NCBI GenBank assembly: GCA_964547525.1
Contig: CAZJOD010000004.1
Location: forward strand, 1-61,968
Source: CAZJOD01 sp964547525
GTDB lineage: Bacteria; Bacillota; Clostridia; JAAYHZ01
DNA length: 61,968 nucleotides
Direction: 5' to 3'
Shown: one piece after another, positions 7,655 to 16,564 of the stretch
Layout of the letters: each line of letters begins with the position of its first letter
Numbering within the stretch: position 1 is the first letter of the stretch
Translations under genes and position numbers: made by a program
The notes under the pieces: model-generated
What the model was told of the DNA's origin: nothing
Seen by the model: only the letters and a program-made list of their open reading frames with translations
The model's database searches: none

Positions 7655-7796
7655 TGCTTATTTACCTCCTTTAACAATTTATATAATTAAAAAGCACTTA
7701 AATATACAAAACTCCCTTTTGTCAAACCTTTTTTCGCAACAACCAAAAAATCGTAAAACATACGGGAGTGATAAATATTTAAAAGGCTGATTCTAA

Positions 7797-8987
7797 TTAT
7801 ACTTCTCTTGTCCTCATAGTGGGAAATAATATAACGTCACGTATGGAGTATGAATCAGTCAATAGCATAACCAATCTGTCTATACCTATGCCCAGTCCTC
7901 CCGTCGGAGGTAATCCGTATTCCATAGCTAAGATATAATCGGTATCTTCCATGTTTGCTTCGTCATCCCCCGATTCACGCTTTCTAACCTGATCTGTAAA
8001 ACGCTCCTTTTGATCGATAGGATCGTTTAATTCACTGTANNNNNNNNNNNNNNNNNNNNNNNNNNNNNNNNNNNNNNNNNNNNNNNNNNNNNNNNNNNNN
8101 NNNNNNNNNNNNNNNNNNNNNNNNNNNNNNNNNNNNNNNTCATTATAGTCGGCATACGCTTGATATAATTCAAGCATTGAAAATTCAGGATTATGTTTAA
8201 TCGATATTCCTTCGTTCCTAAACATTCTGCCCATCTCATAAACTTTTTCCAAACCGCCTACAATAAGTCTTTTCAAGTATAATTCAGGTGCGATACGAAG
8301 ATAAAGATCCATGTCTAATGCATTATGATGCGTTATAAAAGGTCGTGCAGCCGCACCTCCCGGTATCGGATTCAATAAAGGTGTATCTACTTCCAAAAAA
8401 CCTTTCTCGTCAAGATATTCACGAATCGCTTTAATTATTTTGCTACGTAAAACAAATGTGTTTTTAACATCGGAATTTACTATAAGATCAATATATCTTT
8501 GACGATATCGCAAGTCGGTATCTTTTAAACCGTGCCATTTCTCAGGTAATGGTTGCAAGCTTTTTGACAAGAGTACAACATTAAATACCTTAATCGATAT
8601 TTCTCCCTTGTGAGTTTTAAATACCGTTCCCTCTATTCCGACAATATCTCCGATGTCATATTTTCTAAATTCCGAATACTTATCTTCACCGAGTTCATCT
8701 ATACGTACATATAACTGAATTTTACCGTCTCTATCGTGTAAATCACAAAAAGACACTTTTCCCATACCTCTTTTTGACATCAAGCGTCCGGCTACAGACA
8801 CCGTTTGTCCGTCCATTTTATCAAAGTTATTAATTATTTCAGCACTTTTTGCAGTTACATCATATTTAACTTGTTTAAACGGGTCGTTACCCGATTTTTG
8901 CAATTCATCCAGTTTATCTCTTCGTACACGTAAAATCTCGTTTAATTCATCAACATTATTTATGTTGTTATCATGAGTGTCAGTCAT
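7797..8987 (-). CDS. lysS: Lysyl-tRNA synthetase, class II (interrupted by assembly gap)
   Basis: Class II LysRS charges tRNA-Lys using ATP. The N-terminal OB-fold anticodon-binding domain (VSVAGRLMSKRGMGKVSFCDLHD) and class II motif 2 (GRMFRNEGISIKHNPEF) precede the gap; motif 3 (GLGIGIDRLVMLLTDSYSIRD) follows it. Family members have about 490-500 residues, while only some 362 are present, so the 100-N spacer hides about 130 codons. GGAGG lies upstream of the ATG (MTDTHDNN). It lies downstream of greA, a common pairing, separated by the greA terminator and a repeat copy. No T-box was seen before it. Confidence 0.95.
   Translation of the reverse strand: MTDTHDNNINNVDELNEILRVRRDKLDELQKSGNDPFKQVKYDVTAKSAEIINNFDKMDGQTVSVAGRLMSKRGMGKVSFCDLHDRDGKIQLYVRIDELGEDKYSEFRKYDIGDIVGIEGTVFKTHKGEISIKVFNVVLLSKSLQPLPEKWHGLKDTDLRYRQRYIDLIVNSDVKNTFVLRSKIIKAIREYLDEKGFLEVDTPLLNPIPGGAAARPFITHHNALDMDLYLRIAPELYLKRLIVGGLEKVYEMGRMFRNEGISIKHNPEFSMLELYQAYADYNXXXXXXXXXXXXXXXXXXXXXXXXXXXXXXXXXXYSELNDPIDQKERFTDQVRKRESGDDEANMEDTDYILAMEYGLPPTGGLGIGIDRLVMLLTDSYSIRDVILFPTMRTREV
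8040..8139. other. Assembly gap (100 N) inside lysS
   Basis: Exactly 100 N, a conventional placeholder for a gap of unknown size. By comparison with full-length LysRS, the true missing piece is nearer 400 nt. Confidence 0.95.
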
Positions 8988-9120
8988 TCCATTTTCCTCC
9001 GGTCGTTACTGCTGATATTAAGACTTTTTCAATTTAATTATATCATATTATGAAATTTTTTCAATATAAAATATAAGCACCGTATTTTAGACTCTCACAA
9101 AATAAATATTTTATAGCTAA

Positions 9121-9182
9121 AGGTATTTTCAGTGGTAAAGTACACGCCGGTTCAATAAGTAAGTTGTTTCAGTGAAATCATA
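9121..9182 (+). repeat. Dispersed palindromic repeat, copy B (right arm)
   Basis: AGGTATTTTCA, TAAAGT, CCGGTTCAA, AGTAAGT and TTTCAGTGAAATCA occur in the same order as in copies C and D. The left end is eroded. It lies between the greA terminator and lysS. Confidence 0.6.
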
Positions 9183-9198
9183 TTCATGATAAAAATAA

Positions 9199-9222
9199 AA
9201 AAGAAGGTATTTTCCTTCTTAA
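9199..9222 (-). terminator. Intrinsic terminator of greA
   Basis: AAGAAGG and CCTTCTT pair around a 6-nt loop, followed on the minus strand by TTTTATTTTT. Confidence 0.8.
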
Positions 9223-9241
9223 TTATTTATAATTACATATA

Positions 9242-9718
9242 CTATTTGCCTATATTCAAGATCTTGAACTTTACTATTCCACCCGGTGTTAAAGCTTGAA
9301 TAATATCATTAACTCTTTTTCCTATCAACGCACTTCCAACCGGAGATTCATTAGAAATCTTATTTTTCGACGGATTCGCTTCTGTCGATCCTACTATCTT
9401 AAACTCGACCTCCTCGTCAAATTCATAATCATAAAGCTTTACAGTTGAACCTACATTAACTTTGTCTGTGCTAATTTCATCTTCGTCGATGATCCTGGAA
9501 TGGCGCAGCATATCCTCTATTTGAGCTATCCTGGTCTCGACTTGTGCCTGTTCGTTTTTAGCTTCATCATATTCGGAATTTTCAGATATATCACCAAAGG
9601 ATAACGCATGTTTTATTCTCTCCGCTACTTCCCTTCTTTTTGTACCTTTCAATTGATCGAGTTCTCCCTCCAACTGCTGCAGTCCTTCCGGGGTTAGCAG
9701 AACTTCTTTTTTAAGCAT
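9242..9718 (-). CDS. greA: Transcription elongation factor GreA
   Basis: A 158-residue GreA of standard length. The N-terminal coiled coil (LTPEGLQQLEGELDQLK..., about 8-75) carries at its tip the acidic DISENSEYDEAK motif that enters the polymerase secondary channel and stimulates cleavage of backtracked RNA. The C-terminal FKBP-like domain contains SPVGSALIGKRVND. Transcription starts from a consensus promoter, and a terminator-like hairpin sits in the short leader. The Shine-Dalgarno is AAGGGTGG before the ATG. Confidence 0.97.
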   Translation of the reverse strand: MLKKEVLLTPEGLQQLEGELDQLKGTKRREVAERIKHALSFGDISENSEYDEAKNEQAQVETRIAQIEDMLRHSRIIDEDEISTDKVNVGSTVKLYDYEFDEEVEFKIVGSTEANPSKNKISNESPVGSALIGKRVNDIIQALTPGGIVKFKILNIGK

Positions 9719-9747
9719 ACTTATTCCACCCTTCTTTTAATTTAAAC

Positions 9748-9769
9748 AAAAACCCGTCACCGGGTTTTT
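9748..9769 (-). terminator. Attenuator-like hairpin in the greA leader
   Basis: AAAAACCCG, GTGA loop, CGGGTTTTT on the minus strand: an intrinsic terminator between the consensus greA promoter and its Shine-Dalgarno, about 30 nt before the start codon. It could also end guaB readthrough, but guaB stops more than 200 nt upstream and the greA promoter lies between. Confidence 0.65.
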
Positions 9770-9789
9770 ATCTAAAAAACAATACATAC

Positions 9790-9818
9790 ATTATAAGAAC
9801 ATGATATATATTTGTCAA
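9790..9818 (-). promoter_or_regulatory. Consensus sigma-A promoter of greA
   Basis: Perfect TTGACA, 17 nt, TATAAT on the minus strand, predicting a start near 9783. Confidence 0.85.
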
Positions 9819-9984
9819 TATATAATCGATACTTATTTTTAACATGTATTTCATAGTTATATAAATATGAATAATCATGGAAACCTTAAAAATTATATGA
9901 ATTGTTTTTATAACATATATTCCGGGTTATCAATAAATATTCATATACACCGCATTAATCTTGCTCAAAAGTTTGAGTTTTTAT

Positions 9985-11445
9985 TCATCTTTGATTAATG
10001 CTGTAATTCGGAGCTTCTTTAGTAATATATATGTCATGCGGATGACTTTCTTTTAAACCTGCCGCTGTTATTCTGATAAACTTAGAATCCACTTTTAGTG
10101 AATTAATATTCTTAGTTCCGCAATATCCCATAGAGTGTTTCAATCCTTCTTTAAGCTGAAAAATAGTATCACTTAGCGGCCCCTTATACGGCACTCTTCC
10201 TTCAACACCCTCGGGTACCAATTTATTCTGATCTTCTTGGAAATATCTATCTTTACTACCACTTTGCATCGCGCCTACAGATCCCATACCACGGTATACC
10301 TTAAACCTTCTTCCTTGAAATATTTCCGATTCACCCGGGCTCTCTTCGGTGCCTGCCAACAAATTACCAAGCATTACAACATCAGCCCCTGCAGCTATTG
10401 CTTTAGGAATATCTCCTGAATATTTAACCCCTCCATCTGCAATTATAGGTATATTATATTGACATGCGGCTTTATAACAATCATGAATAGCTGTAATTTG
10501 CGGTACACCGATACCTGCAACAACTCTTGTAGTGCAAATCGATCCCGGACCTATTCCGATTTTTACAGCGTCGGCTCCGGCTTCTATCAGGTCGGCAGTA
10601 CCTTCGGCGGTAGCCACATTACCCGCAATTACCTGCAATTTCGGATATCGTTCCTTTATCGCCTTTATTGAGTTGATTATATTCACCTGATGTCCATGAG
10701 CGCTATCCACCACTACTACATCTACCTTTGCATTTACCAATGCGGCGACTCTGTCCAATACATCTTTTGTAGCGCCTACAGCCGCACCTGCCAGCAATCT
10801 TCCGTTCGAATCCTTTGCGGAGTTCGGATATTGAATAGCTTTTTCAATATCCTTTATAGTAATTAAACCTTTAAGGTTACCACTACAATCTGTAATAGGC
10901 AGTTTTTCTATCCTATTTTTACGTAAAATCTCTTTTGCTTGTTCCAACGTCGTTCCTTCGGGAGCGGTTATCAGATTATCTTTCGTCATTACGTTTTCAA
11001 TTTTTTGATTGTAATTTGTTTCAAAACGAAGATCTCTGTTTGTTATAATGCCCACAAGTTTATTTCCTACGGTAATCGGAACTCCCGATATTCTATATTT
11101 TTCCATTAATTCCATGGCATCATAAACATAATGATCGGGTGATAAAAAAAACGGATCCACTATTACTCCATGTTCCGACCTTTTTACTTTATCAACTTCT
11201 GTGGCTTGCATGTCGACAGACATATTTTTATGGATAATTCCGATTCCACCCTCTCTTGCGATAGCAATGGCCAACCTCGATTCGGTTACGGTATCCATTG
11301 CGGCACTCATCATCGGTATATTTAATCTTATCGTTCTTGTCAGATTAGTCGAAATATCCGCATCTTTAGGTAGTATGTCGGATTTTTGGGGTATCAACAA
11401 CACATCGTCAAAAGTTAATCCTTCCTTTAAAAACCTTTCTTCCAT
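9985..11445 (-). CDS. guaB: IMP dehydrogenase
   Basis: A 486-residue IMPDH, oxidising IMP to XMP with NAD, the committed step to GMP. The TIM-barrel core starts at GLTFDDVLLIPQ; two CBS domains occupy about residues 95-205; the catalytic Cys304 lies in GPGSICTTRVVAGIGVP, and the flap and mononucleotide loop follow (GMGSVGAMQ). A strong promoter whose -35 lies within the 3' end of spoIIR drives a leader of about 115 nt with possible stem-loops. It stands upstream of greA but is separately transcribed. Confidence 0.98.
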   Translation of the reverse strand: MEERFLKEGLTFDDVLLIPQKSDILPKDADISTNLTRTIRLNIPMMSAAMDTVTESRLAIAIAREGGIGIIHKNMSVDMQATEVDKVKRSEHGVIVDPFFLSPDHYVYDAMELMEKYRISGVPITVGNKLVGIITNRDLRFETNYNQKIENVMTKDNLITAPEGTTLEQAKEILRKNRIEKLPITDCSGNLKGLITIKDIEKAIQYPNSAKDSNGRLLAGAAVGATKDVLDRVAALVNAKVDVVVVDSAHGHQVNIINSIKAIKERYPKLQVIAGNVATAEGTADLIEAGADAVKIGIGPGSICTTRVVAGIGVPQITAIHDCYKAACQYNIPIIADGGVKYSGDIPKAIAAGADVVMLGNLLAGTEESPGESEIFQGRRFKVYRGMGSVGAMQSGSKDRYFQEDQNKLVPEGVEGRVPYKGPLSDTIFQLKEGLKHSMGYCGTKNINSLKVDSKFIRITAAGLKESHPHDIYITKEAPNYSINQR

Positions 11446-11569
11446 TATATTACCTCCGTATAAAAACAGGAGCGTATAGCCCCTCCATTGGTGAATCCGT
11501 TTACAATCTTAGCTTTTAATTCACTCGGGTATAAAACCCTTTAATTTTTGTCTGATTATAATTTAAGGT

Positions 11570-11598
11570 ATTATAACGTAAGAATATTAATAAATCAA
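11570..11598 (-). promoter_or_regulatory. Sigma-A promoter of guaB
   Basis: TTGATT, 17 nt, TATAAT on the minus strand. The -35 box lies inside the last codons of spoIIR. Confidence 0.8.
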
Positions 11599-12255
11599 GG
11601 TTTTTCCGCCTTTTTTTACTCCTAACCTGAGATTTTGGAAAAATTCAACTATCTTAAACCGTATATTTATCTCATGTGATTCATTTAAAAAAACAACTTT
11701 TGAATTCTTATCGGTGATAGCTTCAATAAATAAAGACTTATTGTCTTCCGGTACATTTCCTACAGAACCTTCAGCGAAGCATAAAGGGGGATAAAGTACA
11801 CACCACCAATTTTCGCCCTGTGATCTACCTATTTCAATCTTTAAAGCTTTATACACGCCCGATGGTAAAGCAAAATCTTCATACTGTTTTGCCGGAAAAT
11901 AAAAACTGCCTAATTGTGTATGTGTAACATAATCATAACCGAGGCTTATAACCGTATCTTGAGCTATTTTATTTATATTGTCGAGGTTTTCCGAGACAAA
12001 AAACTCCGCTTTACTTATATCAACATCTTTAAGAGGGTATGTATTAATAAATTGCTCAAGGTATGTGATAATATTATCTCTTACCTTTAACTTAAGAAGC
12101 TGATCTTCAGGTTGGTCGCTATTGGCAACAACATGCAGCCTTATTAAACTTTCCGATAAAGAATCAACCACATGATGTGAATAACCATCCATAGCAGTGA
12201 TTGATAAACATACAGTTAAAAATAAAATAGCAAATATATACATAACCTTATTCAT
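11587..12255 (-). CDS. spoIIR: Stage II sporulation protein R
   Basis: A secreted forespore signal that triggers SpoIIGA to process pro-sigma-E in the mother cell. After a signal/transmembrane helix (YIFAILFLTVCLSITAM) come the two family blocks, LIRLHVVANSDQPEDQ...LKLKVRD and LPSGVYKALKIEIG...NWWCVLYPPLCF. About 222 residues from the chosen ATG. That ATG (MNKVMY) lies 8 nt after GGTGG; a TTG start 7 codons earlier would place the ribosome binding site inside the gene. The assembly gap begins about 70 nt upstream, so its promoter is not visible. Confidence 0.93.
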   Translation of the reverse strand: MNKVMYIFAILFLTVCLSITAMDGYSHHVVDSLSESLIRLHVVANSDQPEDQLLKLKVRDNIITYLEQFINTYPLKDVDISKAEFFVSENLDNINKIAQDTVISLGYDYVTHTQLGSFYFPAKQYEDFALPSGVYKALKIEIGRSQGENWWCVLYPPLCFAEGSVGNVPEDNKSLFIEAITDKNSKVVFLNESHEINIRFKIVEFFQNLRLGVKKGGKTLIY

Positions 12256-12325
12256 AATATAAACCACCAAATACAAAATTTATATTATGAATTCTTACCT
12301 TAGTTAACCGGTTTATTCGTATTTC

Positions 12326-12425
12326 NNNNNNNNNNNNNNNNNNNNNNNNNNNNNNNNNNNNNNNNNNNNNNNNNNNNNNNNNNNNNNNNNNNNNNNNNNN
12401 NNNNNNNNNNNNNNNNNNNNNNNNN
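12326..12425. other. Assembly gap (100 N) between pyrG and spoIIR
   Basis: Placeholder of exactly 100 N. The true length is unknown, so a small gene or the spoIIR promoter could be missing here. Confidence 0.95.
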
Positions 12426-12476
12426 ATGCGAAAAACCAAATAAAGCCCGGTTTATTTCAATAAATCACTATCAAGT

Positions 12477-14081
12477 TTATTTTTTATATTCTATAGATGC
12501 TTTTATAAAATCACGGAACAAAGGATGCGCTCTGTTGGGTCTGGATTTAAACTCAGGATGAAATTGAACTCCTATAAACCAAGGATGGTCGTCTAATTCC
12601 ACCATTTCTACCAGCTTTCCGTTCGGTGAAATACCGCTTAATTTCATACCTGCATTTTGAAGTCTGTCTCTGTAACCATTATTAAATTCATACCTATGAC
12701 GATGTCTTTCTTCAATTTGTTCAGTGTTGTAAATGGCATAAGCTTTGGAATTCTTATCAATTATACAAGGGTACAGACCTAATCGCATTGTTCCGCCTTT
12801 ATCCTCTATTTCTCTTTGTTCGTACATAAGGTCGATAACAGGATGTTCGGTATTTTTATCAAATTCAGAACTGTTGGCATTATGATATTTTAAAACATTT
12901 CGTGCAAATTCTACAACCGCCATTTGCATTCCCAAACATATTCCAAAATAAGGCACCTTATTTTCTCTGGCATATTGGGCGGCAATAATCTTTCCTTCTA
13001 TCCCCCGTTCACCAAATCCGCCCGGAACCAAGATACCGTCCGCATGACACAACTTGTCCCGGACATTGTTTCGGTCTATGTATTCCGAATTAACCCAATC
13101 TACAGTGACACGGCAATCGTTTGCCAAACCGGCATGACATAAAGCTTCAGATACACTTAAATATGCATCATGCAACTCTACATATTTCCCTACCAAAGCA
13201 ATAGTAACTTTTTTACTGAGATTCTTTTGTGTGTCGACTATCTTCTTCCACTCCTCTAAATCGGGAGCTCCACAATTAAGACGTAATTTTTCACATACTA
13301 TATCCGTAAGACCTTCCTCTTCTAACATCAGGGGAACCTCGTAGATATGCTCCGCATCAAGATTCTGTATCACCCAATTACCCGGTATATTACAGAACAA
13401 TCCTATTTTTTGTTTTAAATCGGTGCTTAACGGTTGAGCGGTTCTGCAAACTATAACATTAGGTTGAATACCTATACTTCTTAATTCTTTCGTACTGTGT
13501 TGAGTAGGTTTAGTTTTCAATTCTCCGGATTTGAATAGACTCGGAACCAATGTCACATGTATATACATAACATTTTCACTACCTGCTTCGGTATTAAAGT
13601 GGCGAATTGCTTCTAAAAAAGGTTGACTTTCGATATCTCCGACCGTACCGCCTATTTCGGTTATAACTATATCGGTATTTCCGTTTTTACCGACACGATA
13701 AATACGCTCTTTTATTTCATTGGTTATATGTGGAATGACTTGAACCGTTCCTCCTAAAAAATCTCCCCTACGCTCTTTATTTATAACCGACCAATAAATT
13801 TTTCCTGTGGTTACATTACAATTCTTGCTTAAATTTTCGTCAATAAATCGTTCATAGTGACCCACATCCAGATCTGTTTCAGCTCCGTCATCGGTTACAA
13901 AAACTTCACCATGCTGATACGGACTCATTGTTCCTGGGTCTACATTAATATAAGGATCAAATTTTTGTATAGTCACTCTAAAGCCTCTGGCTTTTAGTAA
14001 TCTACCGAGTGAAGCCGCCGTAATACCTTTCCCCAACCCTGAAACCACTCCACCGGTTATAAATATATATTTCACTGACAT
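12477..14081 (-). CDS. pyrG: CTP synthase
   Basis: A 534-residue enzyme making CTP from UTP, ATP and glutamine. The N-terminal synthetase domain opens with KYIFITGGVVSGLGKGI (P-loop-like) and FDPYINVDPGTM. The C-terminal class I glutamine amidotransferase has its nucleophile Cys382 in PYFGICLGMQ and the His/Glu pair in VQFHPEFKSRP. Normal length; GGAGG precedes the ATG. It follows the S41 protease gene, whose terminator hairpin ends shortly before pyrG; that hairpin could instead act as a pyrG attenuator, as known in Bacillus, but no G-run leader start was seen. Confidence 0.98.
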   Translation of the reverse strand: MSVKYIFITGGVVSGLGKGITAASLGRLLKARGFRVTIQKFDPYINVDPGTMSPYQHGEVFVTDDGAETDLDVGHYERFIDENLSKNCNVTTGKIYWSVINKERRGDFLGGTVQVIPHITNEIKERIYRVGKNGNTDIVITEIGGTVGDIESQPFLEAIRHFNTEAGSENVMYIHVTLVPSLFKSGELKTKPTQHSTKELRSIGIQPNVIVCRTAQPLSTDLKQKIGLFCNIPGNWVIQNLDAEHIYEVPLMLEEEGLTDIVCEKLRLNCGAPDLEEWKKIVDTQKNLSKKVTIALVGKYVELHDAYLSVSEALCHAGLANDCRVTVDWVNSEYIDRNNVRDKLCHADGILVPGGFGERGIEGKIIAAQYARENKVPYFGICLGMQMAVVEFARNVLKYHNANSSEFDKNTEHPVIDLMYEQREIEDKGGTMRLGLYPCIIDKNSKAYAIYNTEQIEERHRHRYEFNNGYRDRLQNAGMKLSGISPNGKLVEMVELDDHPWFIGVQFHPEFKSRPNRAHPLFRDFIKASIEYKK

Positions 14082-14135
14082 AATTCCTCCAAAAACGGTT
14101 ATCTATAAAACTGAAATTAATAAAGTTTTTACATG

Positions 14136-14177
14136 CAAAAATATTACGGTGTCATAAAGATGTCCGCAATATTTTTT
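14136..14177 (-). terminator. Terminator after the S41 protease gene
   Basis: AAAAATATT-GCGG and CCGT-AATATTTTT pair with a minor mismatch around a 14-nt loop, ending in a T-run. It lies between the protease gene and pyrG. Confidence 0.65.
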
Positions 14178-14205
14178 CATTACTAATGCCTCAAGTATTA
14201 TATAA

Positions 14206-15678
14206 TTAATTCTCTAATATATCAATAGCTTTTAAGAATTGTTTGTCCGCTTTGTATTGTATATCTGTAAGCTCTTTATTAATTGTTTTCTGGGTTTGTA
14301 TATCAAAAGTATCGGAAACAGTCAATCCCTTATCATTGCAATATCTCTTTAAAGCATCAATCATAATTTGATCCATAACGTCATTTTCGATAGTTGTATA
14401 ATATCCCAAAGCTTTTAGTATGTATTTTGCACGTAGGATTTCCGATCCGGAATCTCCCCGGTTGTATGCTCTTATACAGTACAGTTCCGACAATCCTTCT
14501 ATGTATACATCATTTATTATTTTTTGGTTCAATATCAGCTTCATAGGTCTTACACCCACATTGTTTATTTTTCGTCCTATTGGAGTCAGATATTCACCTA
14601 CGGTCATCTTCACATACCCCATGATATACTGTTCCGGTACATATATTCCGTAACCTAGCAAATCATAGTAATTTATCAATGGAATACCGGTCGCTTCATA
14701 GCATATCTCAAAAGCTTCATAATCGATAATAGGAAATATCTGTTGGAAGACAGATTTCCCATATGTCCTTTCACCTATCACATAACCGCATAACGTGTCT
14801 CTTACGGCACCGGCCACCAGTTCGGAGGAACTTGCCGTAAATTCATTTATCAGAACAACCAAATCATAAGGGTTTTCCTTCAAACTTGAAGTATATACAA
14901 TGTCCTGTGCATTTTCGTCTTCAAAATCCAATGTAGTAATTATTCCCTCCGGAATAAAATGCTTTGCCACGTTTACAGCGGCTTGAACACTTCCACCACC
15001 GTTATTTCGAAGATCAAGAATTATCTTTTTAATACCCATGTTATTGACAATATTCATTACAGCATCAAAATCCACATCCGCATTGAAAGAAAAAGTTGTA
15101 ATTTTTATGTAAGCAATATTACCGTCAATTATTTTATAGATAACAGGGCTTATCTTTATACTTGCTCTGACTATATTATAAAATAATATTTCAGTACCCG
15201 CTCCCCTTTTTACGCCTATTTTTACCGATGTACCCGCTTGTCCCTTAATATATTTAGATGCTTGTTCGGCGGTCATACCGGCTACATTCAAGCCGTCCAC
15301 GGATACTATAATATCCCCCGTCATCAGTCCTGCATCACGTGCGGGAGAACTATCCAAAAATTCAACAATAGTAATACCTCCCGAAATATCGGTCATCATA
15401 ACACCTATTCCGTCAACCGAATTTTCCAAGCGTTGAAACAATATTTCCGCCTGCTCCAAATCATAATATTCGGTATATTCATCCAAGCTATTAAACATGT
15501 TTTTAATAATTTTCTCGTACACTTCGGCATTATCGATATTACCTTTGTACATATTATTAATCATGTCATAAGCGGCTTTTACATATGCTCCGTTGCCCTC
15601 GGCAGCCAATACGGTTAATGGCATAAAGATTAAAACCACAGCTAATAAAACAGTAATAATTCCAAAAAATTTTTTCAT
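14206..15678 (-). CDS. S41 carboxy-terminal processing protease (CtpB-like)
   Basis: About 490 residues: signal/transmembrane helix (6-26), helical region, PDZ domain (about 88-165, VDGIGVMM and GDIIVSVDGL), S41 catalytic core and a C-terminal peptidoglycan-binding-like region (about 415-480). Ser283 in TASSSE, Lys308 in YGKSVFQ and Gln312 have the same spacing (25 and 4) as the CtpB Ser-Lys-Gln triad, so the enzyme should be active. In Bacillus CtpB cleaves SpoIVFA during sporulation; with spoIIR close by, a similar role is reasonable but not proven. The ATG lies 5 nt after GGAGG; an upstream in-frame start was rejected. Confidence 0.9.
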   Translation of the reverse strand: MKKFFGIITVLLAVVLIFMPLTVLAAEGNGAYVKAAYDMINNMYKGNIDNAEVYEKIIKNMFNSLDEYTEYYDLEQAEILFQRLENSVDGIGVMMTDISGGITIVEFLDSSPARDAGLMTGDIIVSVDGLNVAGMTAEQASKYIKGQAGTSVKIGVKRGAGTEILFYNIVRASIKISPVIYKIIDGNIAYIKITTFSFNADVDFDAVMNIVNNMGIKKIILDLRNNGGGSVQAAVNVAKHFIPEGIITTLDFEDENAQDIVYTSSLKENPYDLVVLINEFTASSSELVAGAVRDTLCGYVIGERTYGKSVFQQIFPIIDYEAFEICYEATGIPLINYYDLLGYGIYVPEQYIMGYVKMTVGEYLTPIGRKINNVGVRPMKLILNQKIINDVYIEGLSELYCIRAYNRGDSGSEILRAKYILKALGYYTTIENDVMDQIMIDALKRYCNDKGLTVSDTFDIQTQKTINKELTDIQYKADKQFLKAIDILEN

Positions 15679-15835
15679 TTTTACCTCCACTCGCCTTTTT
15701 CGCAGGCAATACACACAGTTATGAAAAAAATAGATACAATGTCTTATAATTATTAATATTAAGTAAAATTTTTGCCATGCATCCCTTTAAATATTTTCCG
15801 TAACATCGTTTAACAGATTAAAGAATTCATATATT

Positions 15836-15864
15836 ATTATACCGGTACATTCCAATAAAACCAA
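15836..15864 (-). promoter_or_regulatory. Promoter of the S41 protease gene with twin ACCGGT sites
   Basis: TTGGTT, 17 nt, TATAAT on the minus strand. ACCGGT palindromes touch the -10 (15841-15846) and lie just upstream of the -35 (15866-15871), 25 bp apart, suggesting an operator pair (inference). The rest of the 300-nt spacer 15679-15979 shows no gene. Confidence 0.5.
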
Positions 15865-15979
15865 GACCGGTTATGTTGTTTTTTTATATTATTACCTGTT
15901 TAATAAATCAACACGGTTTTATTTGGATTTTTGATTTAAAGTGAGTGTTTTACGGCATCGGAAATTCTATTTTAAAATA

Positions 15980-16402
15980 TCAAACTTTCCTTACACTAAG
16001 GTTAAAATCGTTTTCCACATAATTATTTCCGTCTACACGTATATGGTATCCGACTTTTATGGAACCTCCGTCATCGTTTATATCCACCTTCATATATTCT
16101 GTAAAAACGCCTATTGTAAAAGCGCCTTCCGGTATATCATAATATGAATAATGATTTTGTCCTTTTTCAAATACAAATTGTGAGTTTACGGTGCCGCATC
16201 TAGTTAATATAACTTTATTATTATCAACATGCAAAGTGGTGGTGGTACCTTCCATACCGGTAACGGCACTCTCATTATATTTTACAAAATAGGCTTTCCC
16301 GTTTTTTCCGTACTCCCCCTCTGTAATCAGTTCAAGGTTATCCGGTTGCTTACTGAATGATCCTCCCGACCCGGACAGAGAAATAATAACATTTTTTTTC
16401 AA
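15980..16402 (-). CDS. DUF1934 family beta-barrel protein
   Basis: A 140-residue protein matching DUF1934 (YwiB-like): LITEGEYGKNGKAYFVKYNE, then TGMEGTTTTLHVDNNKV, QFVFEKGQNHYSYYDIPEGAF and a final beta-rich segment. The family is a small calycin-like beta barrel of unknown biochemical role. The start is TTG, 7 nt after GGAGG (16400-16402); no ATG fits. It stands between ddl and the S41 protease gene without overlap. Confidence 0.85.
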   Translation of the reverse strand: MKKNVIISLSGSGGSFSKQPDNLELITEGEYGKNGKAYFVKYNESAVTGMEGTTTTLHVDNNKVILTRCGTVNSQFVFEKGQNHYSYYDIPEGAFTIGVFTEYMKVDINDDGGSIKVGYHIRVDGNNYVENDFNLSVRKV

Positions 16403-16564
16403 AATAAGACCTCCAAATACGATTTTAAAGACGTATCACAAATAAATAATTTATATTCTTTTTAATCGGATGTCAATAGAATTAATTACCGATAGATAAT
16501 ACCTCTTACCGTAAAATCCACGCAACCGCAAAAAATCTGTCTTTATTGTAATGTACTAATAAAG

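Noticed and set aside
11446..11586. Purine riboswitch upstream of guaB
   Set aside because: The aptamer's conserved loop and three-way junction words are absent; only generic stem-loops are seen.
12248..12439. ORF running across the second N gap
   Set aside because: It exists only because the N run is translated as X; there is no supported coding sequence.
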